Assembly (NCBI RefSeq): GCF_018332695.1
Contig: NZ_BOQN01000048.1
Location: 62,001 to 126,000, forward strand
DNA length: 64,000 nucleotides
Direction: 5' to 3'
Origin: Paractinoplanes toevensis
Lineage (GTDB): Bacteria; Actinomycetota; Actinomycetes; Mycobacteriales; Micromonosporaceae
The notes below the pieces were generated by a model, which was given only the letters and a program-made list of their open reading frames with translations, ran no database searches and had not been told where the DNA came from. Made by a program: the position numbers and the translations under genes. Shown in pieces: positions 35,454 to 43,929 of this stretch; within the stretch, counting starts at the first letter, position 1; each line of letters begins with the position of its first letter.

Positions 35454-36593
35454 ATGCTCCGTCGACGCGCCACCATTGTCCTTTTAACCGCTCTTGCCCT
35501 GACCGCGTGCAGCGCCCCGGGCTCCGACAAGAAAGCGGCCGGGGACGACTCCGGCCCTATCAAGATCGCACTGGTTGACGCGCAGAGCGGGCAACTCAGC
35601 TCGCTCGGCGCCTGGGAGCTCAAGGGCGCCAAGCTCGCGGTGGACGAGTGGAACGCCCAGGGTGGCATCAACGGCCGGCAGATCCAGCTGGACGTCTTCG
35701 ACGACCAGGGCGACCCCACCGTCGGCACCAACCTGGCCCGGAAGATCGACAGCGAGGGTTACATCGGCATGATCGGAACCGCGGAGAGCGCGGTCACCAT
35801 CGCCATGGCGCCGACGCTGAAGCAGGCGGAGATCCCCAACATCTGCTCCGGGCAGTCGCCCGGCCTGGTCGCCGTGGGCAGCGAGTTCCTGTTCCTGAAC
35901 GGGCCGACCAGCACCACGTACGACGAGACCCTGGCCAAGTACATCGTGGACGGTCAGGGCATCAAGAACATCGCGATGATCACCAACAACGGCTCGTACG
36001 GCAAGGGCGAGCACGATGCGTTCCTCAAGGCGCTGAAGGCTCGTAACGTCACCCCGCTCGCCGACCAGGTGGTCACCACCGACCAGAAGGACTTCAGCGC
36101 CGCGCTCACCGGCATCCGGCAGAAGAACCCCAAGGTCATCTTCCTCGGTGCGGAGGAGGTCGAGTCCGGCCTGATCGTCAAGCAGGCCCGTGACCTCGGC
36201 ATCACCGCGACCTTCGCCGGCGCCGCGCCGCAGGGCACCCCGGTCTTCCTGGACACCGCGGGCGCCAAGAACGCGGAGGGCACGATCGTCAGCTCGCCGT
36301 ACCTCAGCAACGACATCAGCGAGGCCTCGAAGAAGTTCGCGGCGGCCTACCTGGCCAAATACAACGAAGCAGCGGAACTCCACGGTGCCAAGGCGTACGA
36401 CGGCGCGCAGATCATGCTCACCGCGCTGAAGAGCAGCAACGTGGCCACCGGCAAGGAGCTGGCCGACGCGATCCGGGCCACCAAGTATCAGGGCCTGCTC
36501 GGCGGCTTCGCGTACGACAAGACCGGTGTCGGGATCTTCGCGACGTCGATCGGCACCATCAAGGACGGCAAGCTCGTCGCCGCCTCGAGCTGA
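35454..36593 (+). CDS. ABC transporter substrate-binding lipoprotein (branched-chain/aromatic acid type)
   Basis: 379 residues. Lipoprotein signal MLRRRATIVLLTALALTAC with the lipobox LTAC, cleaved before the cysteine. The rest is a two-lobe periplasmic-binding fold of the LivK/Peripla_BP_6 family (KIALVDAQSGQ, VDEWNAQGGINGRQI). Members bind leucine-type amino acids, or aromatic and short-chain carboxylates in catabolic clusters. With permeases and ATPases immediately downstream, it is the capture protein of the importer. Confidence 0.9.
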   Translation: MLRRRATIVLLTALALTACSAPGSDKKAAGDDSGPIKIALVDAQSGQLSSLGAWELKGAKLAVDEWNAQGGINGRQIQLDVFDDQGDPTVGTNLARKIDSEGYIGMIGTAESAVTIAMAPTLKQAEIPNICSGQSPGLVAVGSEFLFLNGPTSTTYDETLAKYIVDGQGIKNIAMITNNGSYGKGEHDAFLKALKARNVTPLADQVVTTDQKDFSAALTGIRQKNPKVIFLGAEEVESGLIVKQARDLGITATFAGAAPQGTPVFLDTAGAKNAEGTIVSSPYLSNDISEASKKFAAAYLAKYNEAAELHGAKAYDGAQIMLTALKSSNVATGKELADAIRATKYQGLLGGFAYDKTGVGIFATSIGTIKDGKLVAASS

Positions 36594-36600
36594 ACCCCGT

Positions 36601-36626
36601 GATCCCGGCGCTCCGGCGCCGGGATC
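36601..36626 (+). terminator. Intra-operon hairpin between binding protein and permease genes
   Basis: Perfect 11-bp stem GATCCCGGCGC/GCGCCGGGATC with a TCCG loop, seven bases after the livK-type stop and without a U run. Such hairpins commonly stabilise or attenuate so that binding protein exceeds permease. Confidence 0.65.
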
Positions 36627-36646
36627 CGCCCTATCCAAGGAGAGCC

Positions 36647-37516
36647 ATGCAGGTCTTTCTGCAGACTATCGTCGGCGGGGTCAGTCTCGGTGCCGTCTAT
36701 GCCCTGGTGGCGCTGGGGTTCTCCCTCGTCTATCGCACCATGGGCCTGGTCAACTTCGCGCACGGCAACGTCGTGACCGTCGGCGCCTACCTCGCCTCCA
36801 CCTTCTACCTGTCCAGCAAGCTTCCGTTCGCCCTCGCCATGGTGATCGCGATCGGTGTCACCGGCGCGATCGGCCTGGTCATCGAGCGGGTGCTGCGGCC
36901 ACTGGAAAATCGTGACTTCGACCTGATGCTGATCGGCACGATCGGCTTCGGCATCGTCCTGGACGCGCTGATCATCATGATCTGGGGCGCGACCGGGCGG
37001 GCGGTGCCGTCACCCGTACCCTCCGCTCCGATTGATGTCTTCGGCCTGCGCATCCGCACCTACGACCTGGTGGTGCTGGCCATCGCGGCGGTCGCCACGG
37101 TGCTGCTGGTGCTCTTCCTCTCCCGCACCAAGCGGGGTGCCGCGATGCAGGCGGTCGCCATGGACCACGAGGCAGCCACCGCGGTCGGCATCCATGTCGG
37201 ACGCAGCAACGCCATCGCCTTCATGATCGGCGCCGGTCTCGCCGCGCTGGCCGGCGGGCTGGTCGGGCCGTTGCTCTACGTCAGCCCGGCCCTCGGCGGC
37301 GCGCTCGGCATCAAGGGGTTCGCCGCGGCGATCCTCGGCGGCTTCGGCAGCATCCCCGGCGCGATCGTGGGCGGGATCGCCATCGGCATCCTCGACTCGT
37401 TCGCCGCCGGGCACTTCCAGGGTTACTCCGAGTTGGTCACGTTCCTGGTCTTCACCGTGATCATCATGATCCGGCCGACCGGGGTCTTCGGCGAGCGGAC
37501 GGTGAATCGGGCATGA
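36647..37516 (+). CDS. Branched-chain-type ABC transporter permease (LivH family)
   Basis: 289 residues from the ATG at 36647, which has AAGGAGA upstream; the earlier ATG at 36599 lies inside the hairpin. Eight or so membrane segments; the family loop reads MQAVAMDHEAATAVGIHVG, the EAA-like coupling region, and GGFGSIPGAIVGG near the end. Forms the channel together with the LivM half of the next gene. Overlaps that gene by four bases (ATGA). Confidence 0.92.
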   Translation: MQVFLQTIVGGVSLGAVYALVALGFSLVYRTMGLVNFAHGNVVTVGAYLASTFYLSSKLPFALAMVIAIGVTGAIGLVIERVLRPLENRDFDLMLIGTIGFGIVLDALIIMIWGATGRAVPSPVPSAPIDVFGLRIRTYDLVVLAIAAVATVLLVLFLSRTKRGAAMQAVAMDHEAATAVGIHVGRSNAIAFMIGAGLAALAGGLVGPLLYVSPALGGALGIKGFAAAILGGFGSIPGAIVGGIAIGILDSFAAGHFQGYSELVTFLVFTVIIMIRPTGVFGERTVNRA

Positions 37517-39318
37517 GACAACTGCGCTTCGCTCCGCTCGCGCTGATCGCGGTGGCGGCCTGGCTTCTTCCGTACGGCCTCGACTCGTACGCCATCCATG
37601 TGGTCAACGTGATTCTGATCTTCGCGGTGCTGGCCATCGGTCTCGGCCTCTGCATGGGCGTCGGGGGTCAGGTCAACCTCGCGCAGGTCGCCTTCTTCGG
37701 CATCGGCGCCTATGCCACCGCGATCCTCACCACCCGGAGCGGCTACGGCTTCTGGATCTCCGCCGTCCTGGCCCTGGCCGCCACCGTGGCGATCGGGCTG
37801 GTGATCGGCACGCCGGCATTGCGCGTCCAGTCGCACTACCTCGGCATCGTCACCCTCGGCCTCGCGCTGGCCTTCACCAACTGGGTGACCAACGCCGAGA
37901 TCACCGGGGGCGCGGAGGGCATCTCGGCCATCCCGGTGCCGACGTTGCCGGGCGTCGACCTGTCCAGCGAGTACCTCTACTACTACCTGGAACTGATCGT
38001 CTTCACCGTCGTACTCGTCTTCGGCCTGTTCGTCGTCCGGACCGGCCTCGGCCGGCGGATGCGGGCGATGCGCGACGACGCGCTGGCGGCCGGCGCCCTC
38101 GGCGCCGAGGTGCCGGTGTTGCGGATGACCGCGTTTCTGCTGGCCAGCATCTACGGCGGGGTCGGCGGGGTGCTCTACGCCGGCCTGATCCGCTACGTCG
38201 CGCCGGAGTCGTTCTCGATCGCCAACATGTTCCTGCTGCTCGGCATGGTGATCATCGGCGGCCGGCAGAGCCTGATCGGGTGTGTGGTCGGTGCGATCGG
38301 GCTGTCGCTGGTCCGCGAGGCGTTCGTCGACCACCCGACGGTCGCGCAGATCGGGTACGGCGCCGTGGTCGTCCTGGTCGTGGTGTTCGCGCCGACCGGA
38401 CTGGCCGGACTGCCGGGCCGGATCCGATCGTGGTGGTCCCGCCGGCGCGGACAGCCGGGCACGGCCGCGCGCCTGCAGCCGTTCCAGCCGTATCCCGCCC
38501 TCGCCGAGCGAGCGGACGCCGAGGAGGTCTTGCGGGTCACCGCCCTCAGCAAACAGTTCCGCGGGCTCAAGGCGCTCGACGACCTGTCGCTGACCGTCAC
38601 CGAGGGCGAGATCCGGGGCATCGTCGGCCCGAACGGATCCGGCAAGACCACGCTGTTCAACGTGATCAGCGGGCTCTACCGGCCGACCCGCGGCCGGGTC
38701 GAGTTCCGCGGCCGGGACGTCACCAACCAGGCGCCGTATCGCCTGGCCCGGGCGGGTATGTCCCGCACCTTCCAGAACCTGCGGCTGTTCGGTGACCTCA
38801 CCGTGGAGGAGAACCTGCTGGTCGCGCTGGACCGCAGCGCCACCGTGGACAGCTGGCGTTACGTGCTGCGGCCGATCAGCGTGCTGCGGCGCAACCGCGA
38901 CCTGCACCGGCAGGCCCGCGAGGTGCTCGACCGGTACGGCCTGACCGAGTTCGCCGGGCTGCCACCGAAGTCGTTGCCCTACGGCATCCAGCGGCGGGTC
39001 GAGATCGCCCGGGCGGTCGCGGCGGGCCCGTCGCTGCTGCTGCTCGACGAACCGGCGGCCGGCCTCAACGGCGAGGAGGTCCGCCAGCTGAGCGAGATCG
39101 TCCGGTCGGTCCGGGACAGCGGCATCACCGTGATCATTATCGAGCACAACATGGGCCTGGTGATGTCGCTCTGCGAGCGGATCACCGTGCTGGCCGGCGG
39201 CCGGGTGATCGCCGAGGGCGGGCCGGCCGAGGTGGCCACCCATCCCGCGGTGATCGAGGCGTACCTCGGCGATTCCATGGACGACATCCCACCCGTCGCC
39301 GAGGAGGCGTCCCGATGA
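37513..39318 (+). CDS. ABC transporter permease-ATPase fusion (LivM-LivG)
   Basis: 601 residues. Residues 1-310 are the LivM permease with about nine hydrophobic helices and the GGRQSLIG, APTGLAGL end. A charged linker (about 311-340) leads into a LivG ATPase with Walker A GPNGSGKT, the LivG-specific TFQNLRLFGDLTVEENLL, a signature region LPYGIQRRVEIARA and Walker B LLLLDEPAAGL. Such fusions occur in some actinobacterial and proteobacterial importers. Starts and ends with ATGA overlaps. Confidence 0.92.
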   Translation: MRQLRFAPLALIAVAAWLLPYGLDSYAIHVVNVILIFAVLAIGLGLCMGVGGQVNLAQVAFFGIGAYATAILTTRSGYGFWISAVLALAATVAIGLVIGTPALRVQSHYLGIVTLGLALAFTNWVTNAEITGGAEGISAIPVPTLPGVDLSSEYLYYYLELIVFTVVLVFGLFVVRTGLGRRMRAMRDDALAAGALGAEVPVLRMTAFLLASIYGGVGGVLYAGLIRYVAPESFSIANMFLLLGMVIIGGRQSLIGCVVGAIGLSLVREAFVDHPTVAQIGYGAVVVLVVVFAPTGLAGLPGRIRSWWSRRRGQPGTAARLQPFQPYPALAERADAEEVLRVTALSKQFRGLKALDDLSLTVTEGEIRGIVGPNGSGKTTLFNVISGLYRPTRGRVEFRGRDVTNQAPYRLARAGMSRTFQNLRLFGDLTVEENLLVALDRSATVDSWRYVLRPISVLRRNRDLHRQAREVLDRYGLTEFAGLPPKSLPYGIQRRVEIARAVAAGPSLLLLDEPAAGLNGEEVRQLSEIVRSVRDSGITVIIIEHNMGLVMSLCERITVLAGGRVIAEGGPAEVATHPAVIEAYLGDSMDDIPPVAEEASR

Positions 39319-40046
39319 CCGCGGTCCTGGTGGAAAATGCCGACCTGACGGTCGAGGGCTTGACCGTCCACTATGGCGGTGTCTGCGCCGTGCAGAACCT
39401 GAGCTTCTCGATCCCGGGCGGCGACGCGGTCGGCGTGATCGGTGCGAACGGCGCCGGCAAGACATCGACCCTCAAGGCGGTCATGGGGCTCATCCCCCGG
39501 AAGGTGTCGGCGCTGCGCTTCGGCGACATCGACCTCACCGGGGTGGCCGCCCGCGACATGGTGCGGCACGGCATCGGGTACGTCCCGGAGGGCCGGCACG
39601 TCTTCGCGGGCCTCCCGGTGGAGAAGAATCTGCTGCTCGGGGCGTACGCCCGCAAGTGGAACGCGGAGACCCGGGCGACCCTGGCCGAGGTCTACGAGCT
39701 GTTCCCGGTGCTCGGCGAGATGCGTGGCCGGCTCGCCGGGGCACTCTCCGGCGGCCAGCAGCAGATGCTGGCCATCGGCCGCGCCCTGATGTCGCGCCCC
39801 CGGCTGCTGCTGCTCGACGAGCCGTCGATGGGCCTGTCGCCCAAGCTGGTCGAGGACATCCTCGCGGTCCTGCAGCGCCTGCGGGCCGAGGGACTGAGCC
39901 TGCTGCTGGTCGAGCAGAACGCCAAGCTCACCTTCGAGGCGACCGGCAGTTGCCTGGTGGTGGAGAACGGCGAGGTCGCCATGCGGGGCACGTCGGCCGA
40001 GCTGCGGCACAACCCGGAGGTACGCCGCATCTACCTCGGCCTATGA
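39315..40046 (+). CDS. ABC transporter ATPase (LivF family)
   Basis: 243 residues. Walker A GANGAGKT, LivF-type VPEGRHVFAGLPVEKNLLLGAY, signature LSGGQQQMLAIGRAL, Walker B LLLLDEPSMGLSP and the H-loop replaced by the family-typical VEQN. Second energising subunit of the importer. Overlaps the flavoprotein gene start by four bases, so the flavoprotein is part of the transport operon. Confidence 0.93.
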   Translation: MTAVLVENADLTVEGLTVHYGGVCAVQNLSFSIPGGDAVGVIGANGAGKTSTLKAVMGLIPRKVSALRFGDIDLTGVAARDMVRHGIGYVPEGRHVFAGLPVEKNLLLGAYARKWNAETRATLAEVYELFPVLGEMRGRLAGALSGGQQQMLAIGRALMSRPRLLLLDEPSMGLSPKLVEDILAVLQRLRAEGLSLLLVEQNAKLTFEATGSCLVVENGEVAMRGTSAELRHNPEVRRIYLGL

Positions 40047-41866
40047 GCATGTTGGGCACGCCGGTGCGGGTCGGCCCGCACCGGCTGCGCAACCGGGTCG
40101 TCCTGCCGCCGATGGAGCGCAACTACGGCACCGCCGACGGCCGGGTCACCGAACGGTACGTGGAATACCTGCGGGCCCGGGCGGCCGGTGGGGCCGCCCT
40201 GGTCTTCACCGAGGCGACCTTCGTGCGGGCCGACGGCCGTGGCCGCTCCCACCAGCTCGGCGCGCACGACGACCACACCGTGCCCGGCCTGCGGGCCCTG
40301 GTGGAGGCCGTGCACAACGAGGGTGCCCTGCTCGGCGTCGAGCTGAACCATGCGGGCCGAGTCGGCGGGTTCGAGCCGGTGGCACCGTCGCCGGTGCCGT
40401 TCGTCGGCCGTACGCCCCGGGAGCTCTCCACCGCCGAGGTCGCCCTTCTCGTCGACGACTTCGGGATGGCGGCCCGGCGCTGCGTCGCGGCCGGCGTGGA
40501 CGTGCTGGAGTTGCACGCGGCCCACGGCTACCTCGTCCACCAGTTCCTGTCGCCGCGCACCAACCGGCGCACCGACCGCTACGCCGATCCGGTGCTCTTT
40601 GCCGGCGAGGTGGTCGCCGCGATCCGGCGCGCCGCACCCGGCGTCGCTCTCTTCCTGCGGTTGTCCGCGTTCGAGGGGGTGCCCGGCGGCCTGGACACCG
40701 ACGAGACCCTCGCCCTGTGCCGGCGGCTGCCGCTGGACCTCGTCGATGTGCTGGACATCTCGGCCGGCTGCTACGAGGCCGGCGAGTGGATGGTCCAGCC
40801 GGGTGAGGTACCGCGCGGCGTGCTCGCGCCGTATGCCGCCCGTTTCCGGGAGTTCGGCAAACCGATCGGCGTCGCCGGCCGGATCACCACCGGCGACGCC
40901 GCCGAGGAGGTTCTCCGCGCCGGTCAGGCCGACCTGATCGCCGTCGGGCGGGCCCAGCACGCCGACCCGGCCTGGACCGGCACGGTGCTGGCCGGGGCCG
41001 AACCGCGGCCGTGCATCGGCTGCAACCAGGGCTGCATCGACGAGCTGCACCGCGGGCACCCGATCTGGTGCCTGGTCAATCCGGCGACCGGCAACGAGTG
41101 GCGGCAGGCTCCCCCGCGCCGGGCTTCTCGGCAGCGTGTGGTGGTCGTCGGCGCGGGCCTGGCCGGTTTGGAGGCCGCCCGCGTCGCGGCCGTTGCGGGA
41201 CATGCGGTCACCGTCCTCGAAAGCGAGGATGAGATCGGCGGCCGGTTCCGGCTCGCCGCCGGCCTGCCCGGCAAGCCGGAGTTTCGCCGCCTGCTCGACT
41301 GGTATGCCGCCGAACTGGCCCGCCTGGCCGTCGACGTCCGGCTCGGTTCCGGTGCGGGCCCGCTCGCCTCGCTGGGGCCGGACGTGGTGGTCTGGGCTGT
41401 CGGGGGAGTGCCGCCGCGTCGGCCGATCGACCATCCGCGCGTCGTCGACCTGCACACCTGGCTGCGCCACCCACTCCCGGCACCGGAAGTCACCGTCTGG
41501 GGCGCCGACCGGGCCGGGATGGCGGTGGCCGATGCCGCCGCCGCGGCCGGACAGCGGGTTCTGCTGATCGGGTCGGAGCCGGAGATCGCCCCCGAGGCCG
41601 GGCCGCGAGAGAAGGGCCTCGCGGTGCGGCGGCTGACCACCGATCCGGCCGTCCGGGTCCGGCTGGGCACCAGCGTGGAGGCGATCGACGGGGACCGGCT
41701 CCTGGTCGGCGGTGCGTGGTTGAGCGCAACCGGCCCGGTGATCGTCTCCCAGGGCACCGTGCCCCGGCCGGTCCCGGTCACCGACGAGCGGTGGCGGACG
41801 GTGGTGATCGAACATGCCGAGTCGGCGGCCGAGGCGATTCGGTTCGGTGCGGGGGTCGTTCTTTGA
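40043..41866 (+). CDS. Old-yellow-enzyme family NADH:flavin oxidoreductase, 2,4-dienoyl-CoA reductase type
   Basis: 607 residues. FMN TIM barrel (1-345) with HAAHGYLVHQFLSP and RTNRRTDRY; an iron-sulfur motif CIGCNQGC...WC at about 328-350; and a C-terminal FAD/NAD(P) part with VVVGAGLAGLEAARVA. This three-cofactor layout occurs in FadH, trimethylamine dehydrogenase and enoate or aromatic-acid reductases. The substrate may be an unsaturated or dehydroaromatic acid imported by the transporter. The ATG at 40043 overlaps the LivF stop. Second dinucleotide-binding region (VTVWGADRAGMAV) is present but degenerate. Confidence 0.9.
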   Translation: MSMLGTPVRVGPHRLRNRVVLPPMERNYGTADGRVTERYVEYLRARAAGGAALVFTEATFVRADGRGRSHQLGAHDDHTVPGLRALVEAVHNEGALLGVELNHAGRVGGFEPVAPSPVPFVGRTPRELSTAEVALLVDDFGMAARRCVAAGVDVLELHAAHGYLVHQFLSPRTNRRTDRYADPVLFAGEVVAAIRRAAPGVALFLRLSAFEGVPGGLDTDETLALCRRLPLDLVDVLDISAGCYEAGEWMVQPGEVPRGVLAPYAARFREFGKPIGVAGRITTGDAAEEVLRAGQADLIAVGRAQHADPAWTGTVLAGAEPRPCIGCNQGCIDELHRGHPIWCLVNPATGNEWRQAPPRRASRQRVVVVGAGLAGLEAARVAAVAGHAVTVLESEDEIGGRFRLAAGLPGKPEFRRLLDWYAAELARLAVDVRLGSGAGPLASLGPDVVVWAVGGVPPRRPIDHPRVVDLHTWLRHPLPAPEVTVWGADRAGMAVADAAAAAGQRVLLIGSEPEIAPEAGPREKGLAVRRLTTDPAVRVRLGTSVEAIDGDRLLVGGAWLSATGPVIVSQGTVPRPVPVTDERWRTVVIEHAESAAEAIRFGAGVVL

Positions 41867-41889
41867 CCGCGGGCGTCTCATCTCCACGT

Positions 41890-41903
41890 ACGAACCGGTT
41901 CGT
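41890..41903. promoter_or_regulatory. Candidate TetR operator (perfect palindrome)
   Basis: ACGAACCGGTTCGT, a perfect 14-bp palindrome 60 bp before tetR. A nearly identical site sits on the aroE-like promoter. A TAGAGT -10-like element for tetR lies at 41926-41931. Autoregulation is the expected mode. Confidence 0.6.
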
Positions 41904-41963
41904 CTCCTGCCGGTGCCGCTCTGACTAGAGTCGATTTCAAGCACTGGTCGAAAGGAAGGGCGC

Positions 41964-42620
41964 ATGGCGCCGGAAACGACAGCACCACGAGTACGCGACG
42001 CCGAGCGCACCCGCGCGGAGATCATGGAGGTCGCCACGCACGAGTTCGCCGACCAGGGCTACGACGGGGCCCGGGTCGACGAGATCGCCGCGAAGACGCG
42101 CACCACCAAGCGCATGATCTATTACTACTTCGGCGGGAAGGAGGGCCTCTACCTCGCCGTGCTGGAAGGCGCCTACCGGCATATCCGCTCGCTGGAGCAG
42201 CAACTCGACGTCGACCATCTGGAACCGGTCGACGCCCTGCGTCAGCTCGCCGAGCTCACCTTCGACCACCACGAGTCACATCAGGATTTCGTCCGCCTGG
42301 TCGCGATCGAGAACATTCACTACGCCCGGCACCTGCAGCGTTCGGAGTCCCGCGAGGTGCTGGCCGCGCCGGCCCTCGAGGTGCTGACCCGGATCGTCGA
42401 GCGTGGCCGCGCCGGCCGCATCTTCCGGGACGACCTCGACCCGCTCGACGTTCACATGATCATCAGCGCGTTCTGCGTCTTCCGCGGCGCCAACCGCTAC
42501 ACGTTCCGGACCATCTTCGACCGCGATCTGATGGACCCGGCCCGGCGCGACGACCTGCGCCGCATGATCGGCGACCTGGTCGTCGCGCACGCCACCGCGC
42601 GGCTCAGCCCACGGCCGTGA
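41964..42620 (+). CDS. TetR-family transcriptional regulator
   Basis: 218 residues. Helix-turn-helix at about 20-60 (FADQGYDGARVDEIAAKTRTTKRMIYYYF), then the helical ligand domain with the TetR_C conserved EN..ARHLQRS part. This type often regulates aromatic or fatty-acid-like catabolic genes. Directly downstream of the transport/flavoprotein block. Start ATG with AAGGAAGG upstream. Convergent 17-bp overlap with the beta-propeller gene. Confidence 0.92.
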   Translation: MAPETTAPRVRDAERTRAEIMEVATHEFADQGYDGARVDEIAAKTRTTKRMIYYYFGGKEGLYLAVLEGAYRHIRSLEQQLDVDHLEPVDALRQLAELTFDHHESHQDFVRLVAIENIHYARHLQRSESREVLAAPALEVLTRIVERGRAGRIFRDDLDPLDVHMIISAFCVFRGANRYTFRTIFDRDLMDPARRDDLRRMIGDLVVAHATARLSPRP

Positions 42621-43929
42621 TGTCCAGGGCCATGCCCTGCGCGCCGGTCCGGACGCAGGCAAGGTAACCGGAGGTGGTGATGCAGACGTCCTCCGCGGCG
42701 AGCGGCGGGACGGTGCCGAGCGTGCGCTGGGTGCCGTCGGCCGGGTTGACGGCGACGAGCGCGAGCCGGCCGGGTGGCTCGACGGCGGGCCGCAGGAACA
42801 TCGGCATATCGCCCGAGTCCTGCGGGTAGACCATCCGCCCCACGATCGGCGCGCCGATGGTCGTGCCGGTGACCGGGTCGGCCAGGTAGTTGTCGCCGGT
42901 CACCGCGTCACCGGTAACGATCATGCGGTCGTGGCCGAGCAGCGTCATGTCCCGCATCCCGGCCAGCGTCCACACCTCCTTGCCGGTCCGCGGGAGCCGG
43001 CCGACGATCGCGCCGCCGCCGATATCGCACAGCCCGTCGCCGCAGGCGGTCACGTAGGCCGTCGACTGCGTCGTGTACCACAGCCGGCGCAGGTCCTCCG
43101 CGTCGTAGACGGCGGTCTCCGAGCCGACCGGCAGGTCGCGCATGACCACCAGATAGGAGCCGGCCGGCATCAACGTGACGCTGCGCTTGCTGGTGGTCGC
43201 CGAGCTGAACCGGGTGCTTCTTCGCAACTGCCCGTCGGCGTAGTCGTAGACGCTGAGCAGGCCGCCCTCGGTGGCGACGGCGATCGCGACGATGCGGCCG
43301 TCGTTCCGGATCGGGGTCCACGAGGGCGCGGCCGGCACCGGGCGGTTCCAGACCTCGCCGCCGTCGGTCAGCCGGATCAGCCGCAGCCGGGTCGTGCGGG
43401 CCTGCTCGTCGTGGTCGCTGATCAGCAGCGTGCCGGACTCGCCGGACGCGTACGCCTCACCGCTGACCCGCCACCGCTCCTCGCCGGTCGCCGCGTCCAG
43501 GGCGATCGTGGTGCGAACCGTCTCGTAGTAGTAGCGCGAGCCGTCCGCCTCCTCCTGGGAGATCATCACCGGGTCGGCCGGCACCAGCAGGAGATCGCCG
43601 ACCAGCCGCGGCCGCGGATCGCCCAGCTCGGCCCCGGCCGGCACGCTCCACCGCAGTTCACCGGTGGTCAGGTTGTAGGCCGAGACCTTGTCGTCGAGCC
43701 GGGTGAGATAGACCGTGTCGGCCGACAGCGACCACGACTCGCCCTGCCGCAGCGGGGTGCTCCACAGTTGCCGCACGCCGGTCGAGGCGGCCGGTGCCGC
43801 GCCGGCCAGCACCAGCACCCCGGCCACGCTGAGCAGGGCGAGCGCGAGCCGTCGCAGTTGCGGGATGTTGACCGGCACCGAGGGGGCGACCGCCTCCTCG
43901 GTGACCTCACCCAGGTCGATGATCGTCAT
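42604..43929 (-). CDS. Membrane-anchored PQQ-like beta-propeller protein A
   Basis: 441 residues: short cytosolic N-terminus (MTIIDLGEVTEEAVAPS), one transmembrane helix (about 28-47) and an extracytoplasmic seven- or eight-bladed propeller with blade strands like ALDAATGEERWRV and YNLTTGELRWSV. Two cysteines (TACGDGLCD) could form a disulfide. No PQQ-binding residues, so a binding or scaffold role is likelier than enzymatic. Its start overlaps the stop of its paralog (ATGA), and it is third in the GGDEF operon. Confidence 0.82.
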   Translation of the reverse strand: MTIIDLGEVTEEAVAPSVPVNIPQLRRLALALLSVAGVLVLAGAAPAASTGVRQLWSTPLRQGESWSLSADTVYLTRLDDKVSAYNLTTGELRWSVPAGAELGDPRPRLVGDLLLVPADPVMISQEEADGSRYYYETVRTTIALDAATGEERWRVSGEAYASGESGTLLISDHDEQARTTRLRLIRLTDGGEVWNRPVPAAPSWTPIRNDGRIVAIAVATEGGLLSVYDYADGQLRRSTRFSSATTSKRSVTLMPAGSYLVVMRDLPVGSETAVYDAEDLRRLWYTTQSTAYVTACGDGLCDIGGGAIVGRLPRTGKEVWTLAGMRDMTLLGHDRMIVTGDAVTGDNYLADPVTGTTIGAPIVGRMVYPQDSGDMPMFLRPAVEPPGRLALVAVNPADGTQRTLGTVPPLAAEDVCITTSGYLACVRTGAQGMALDITAVG

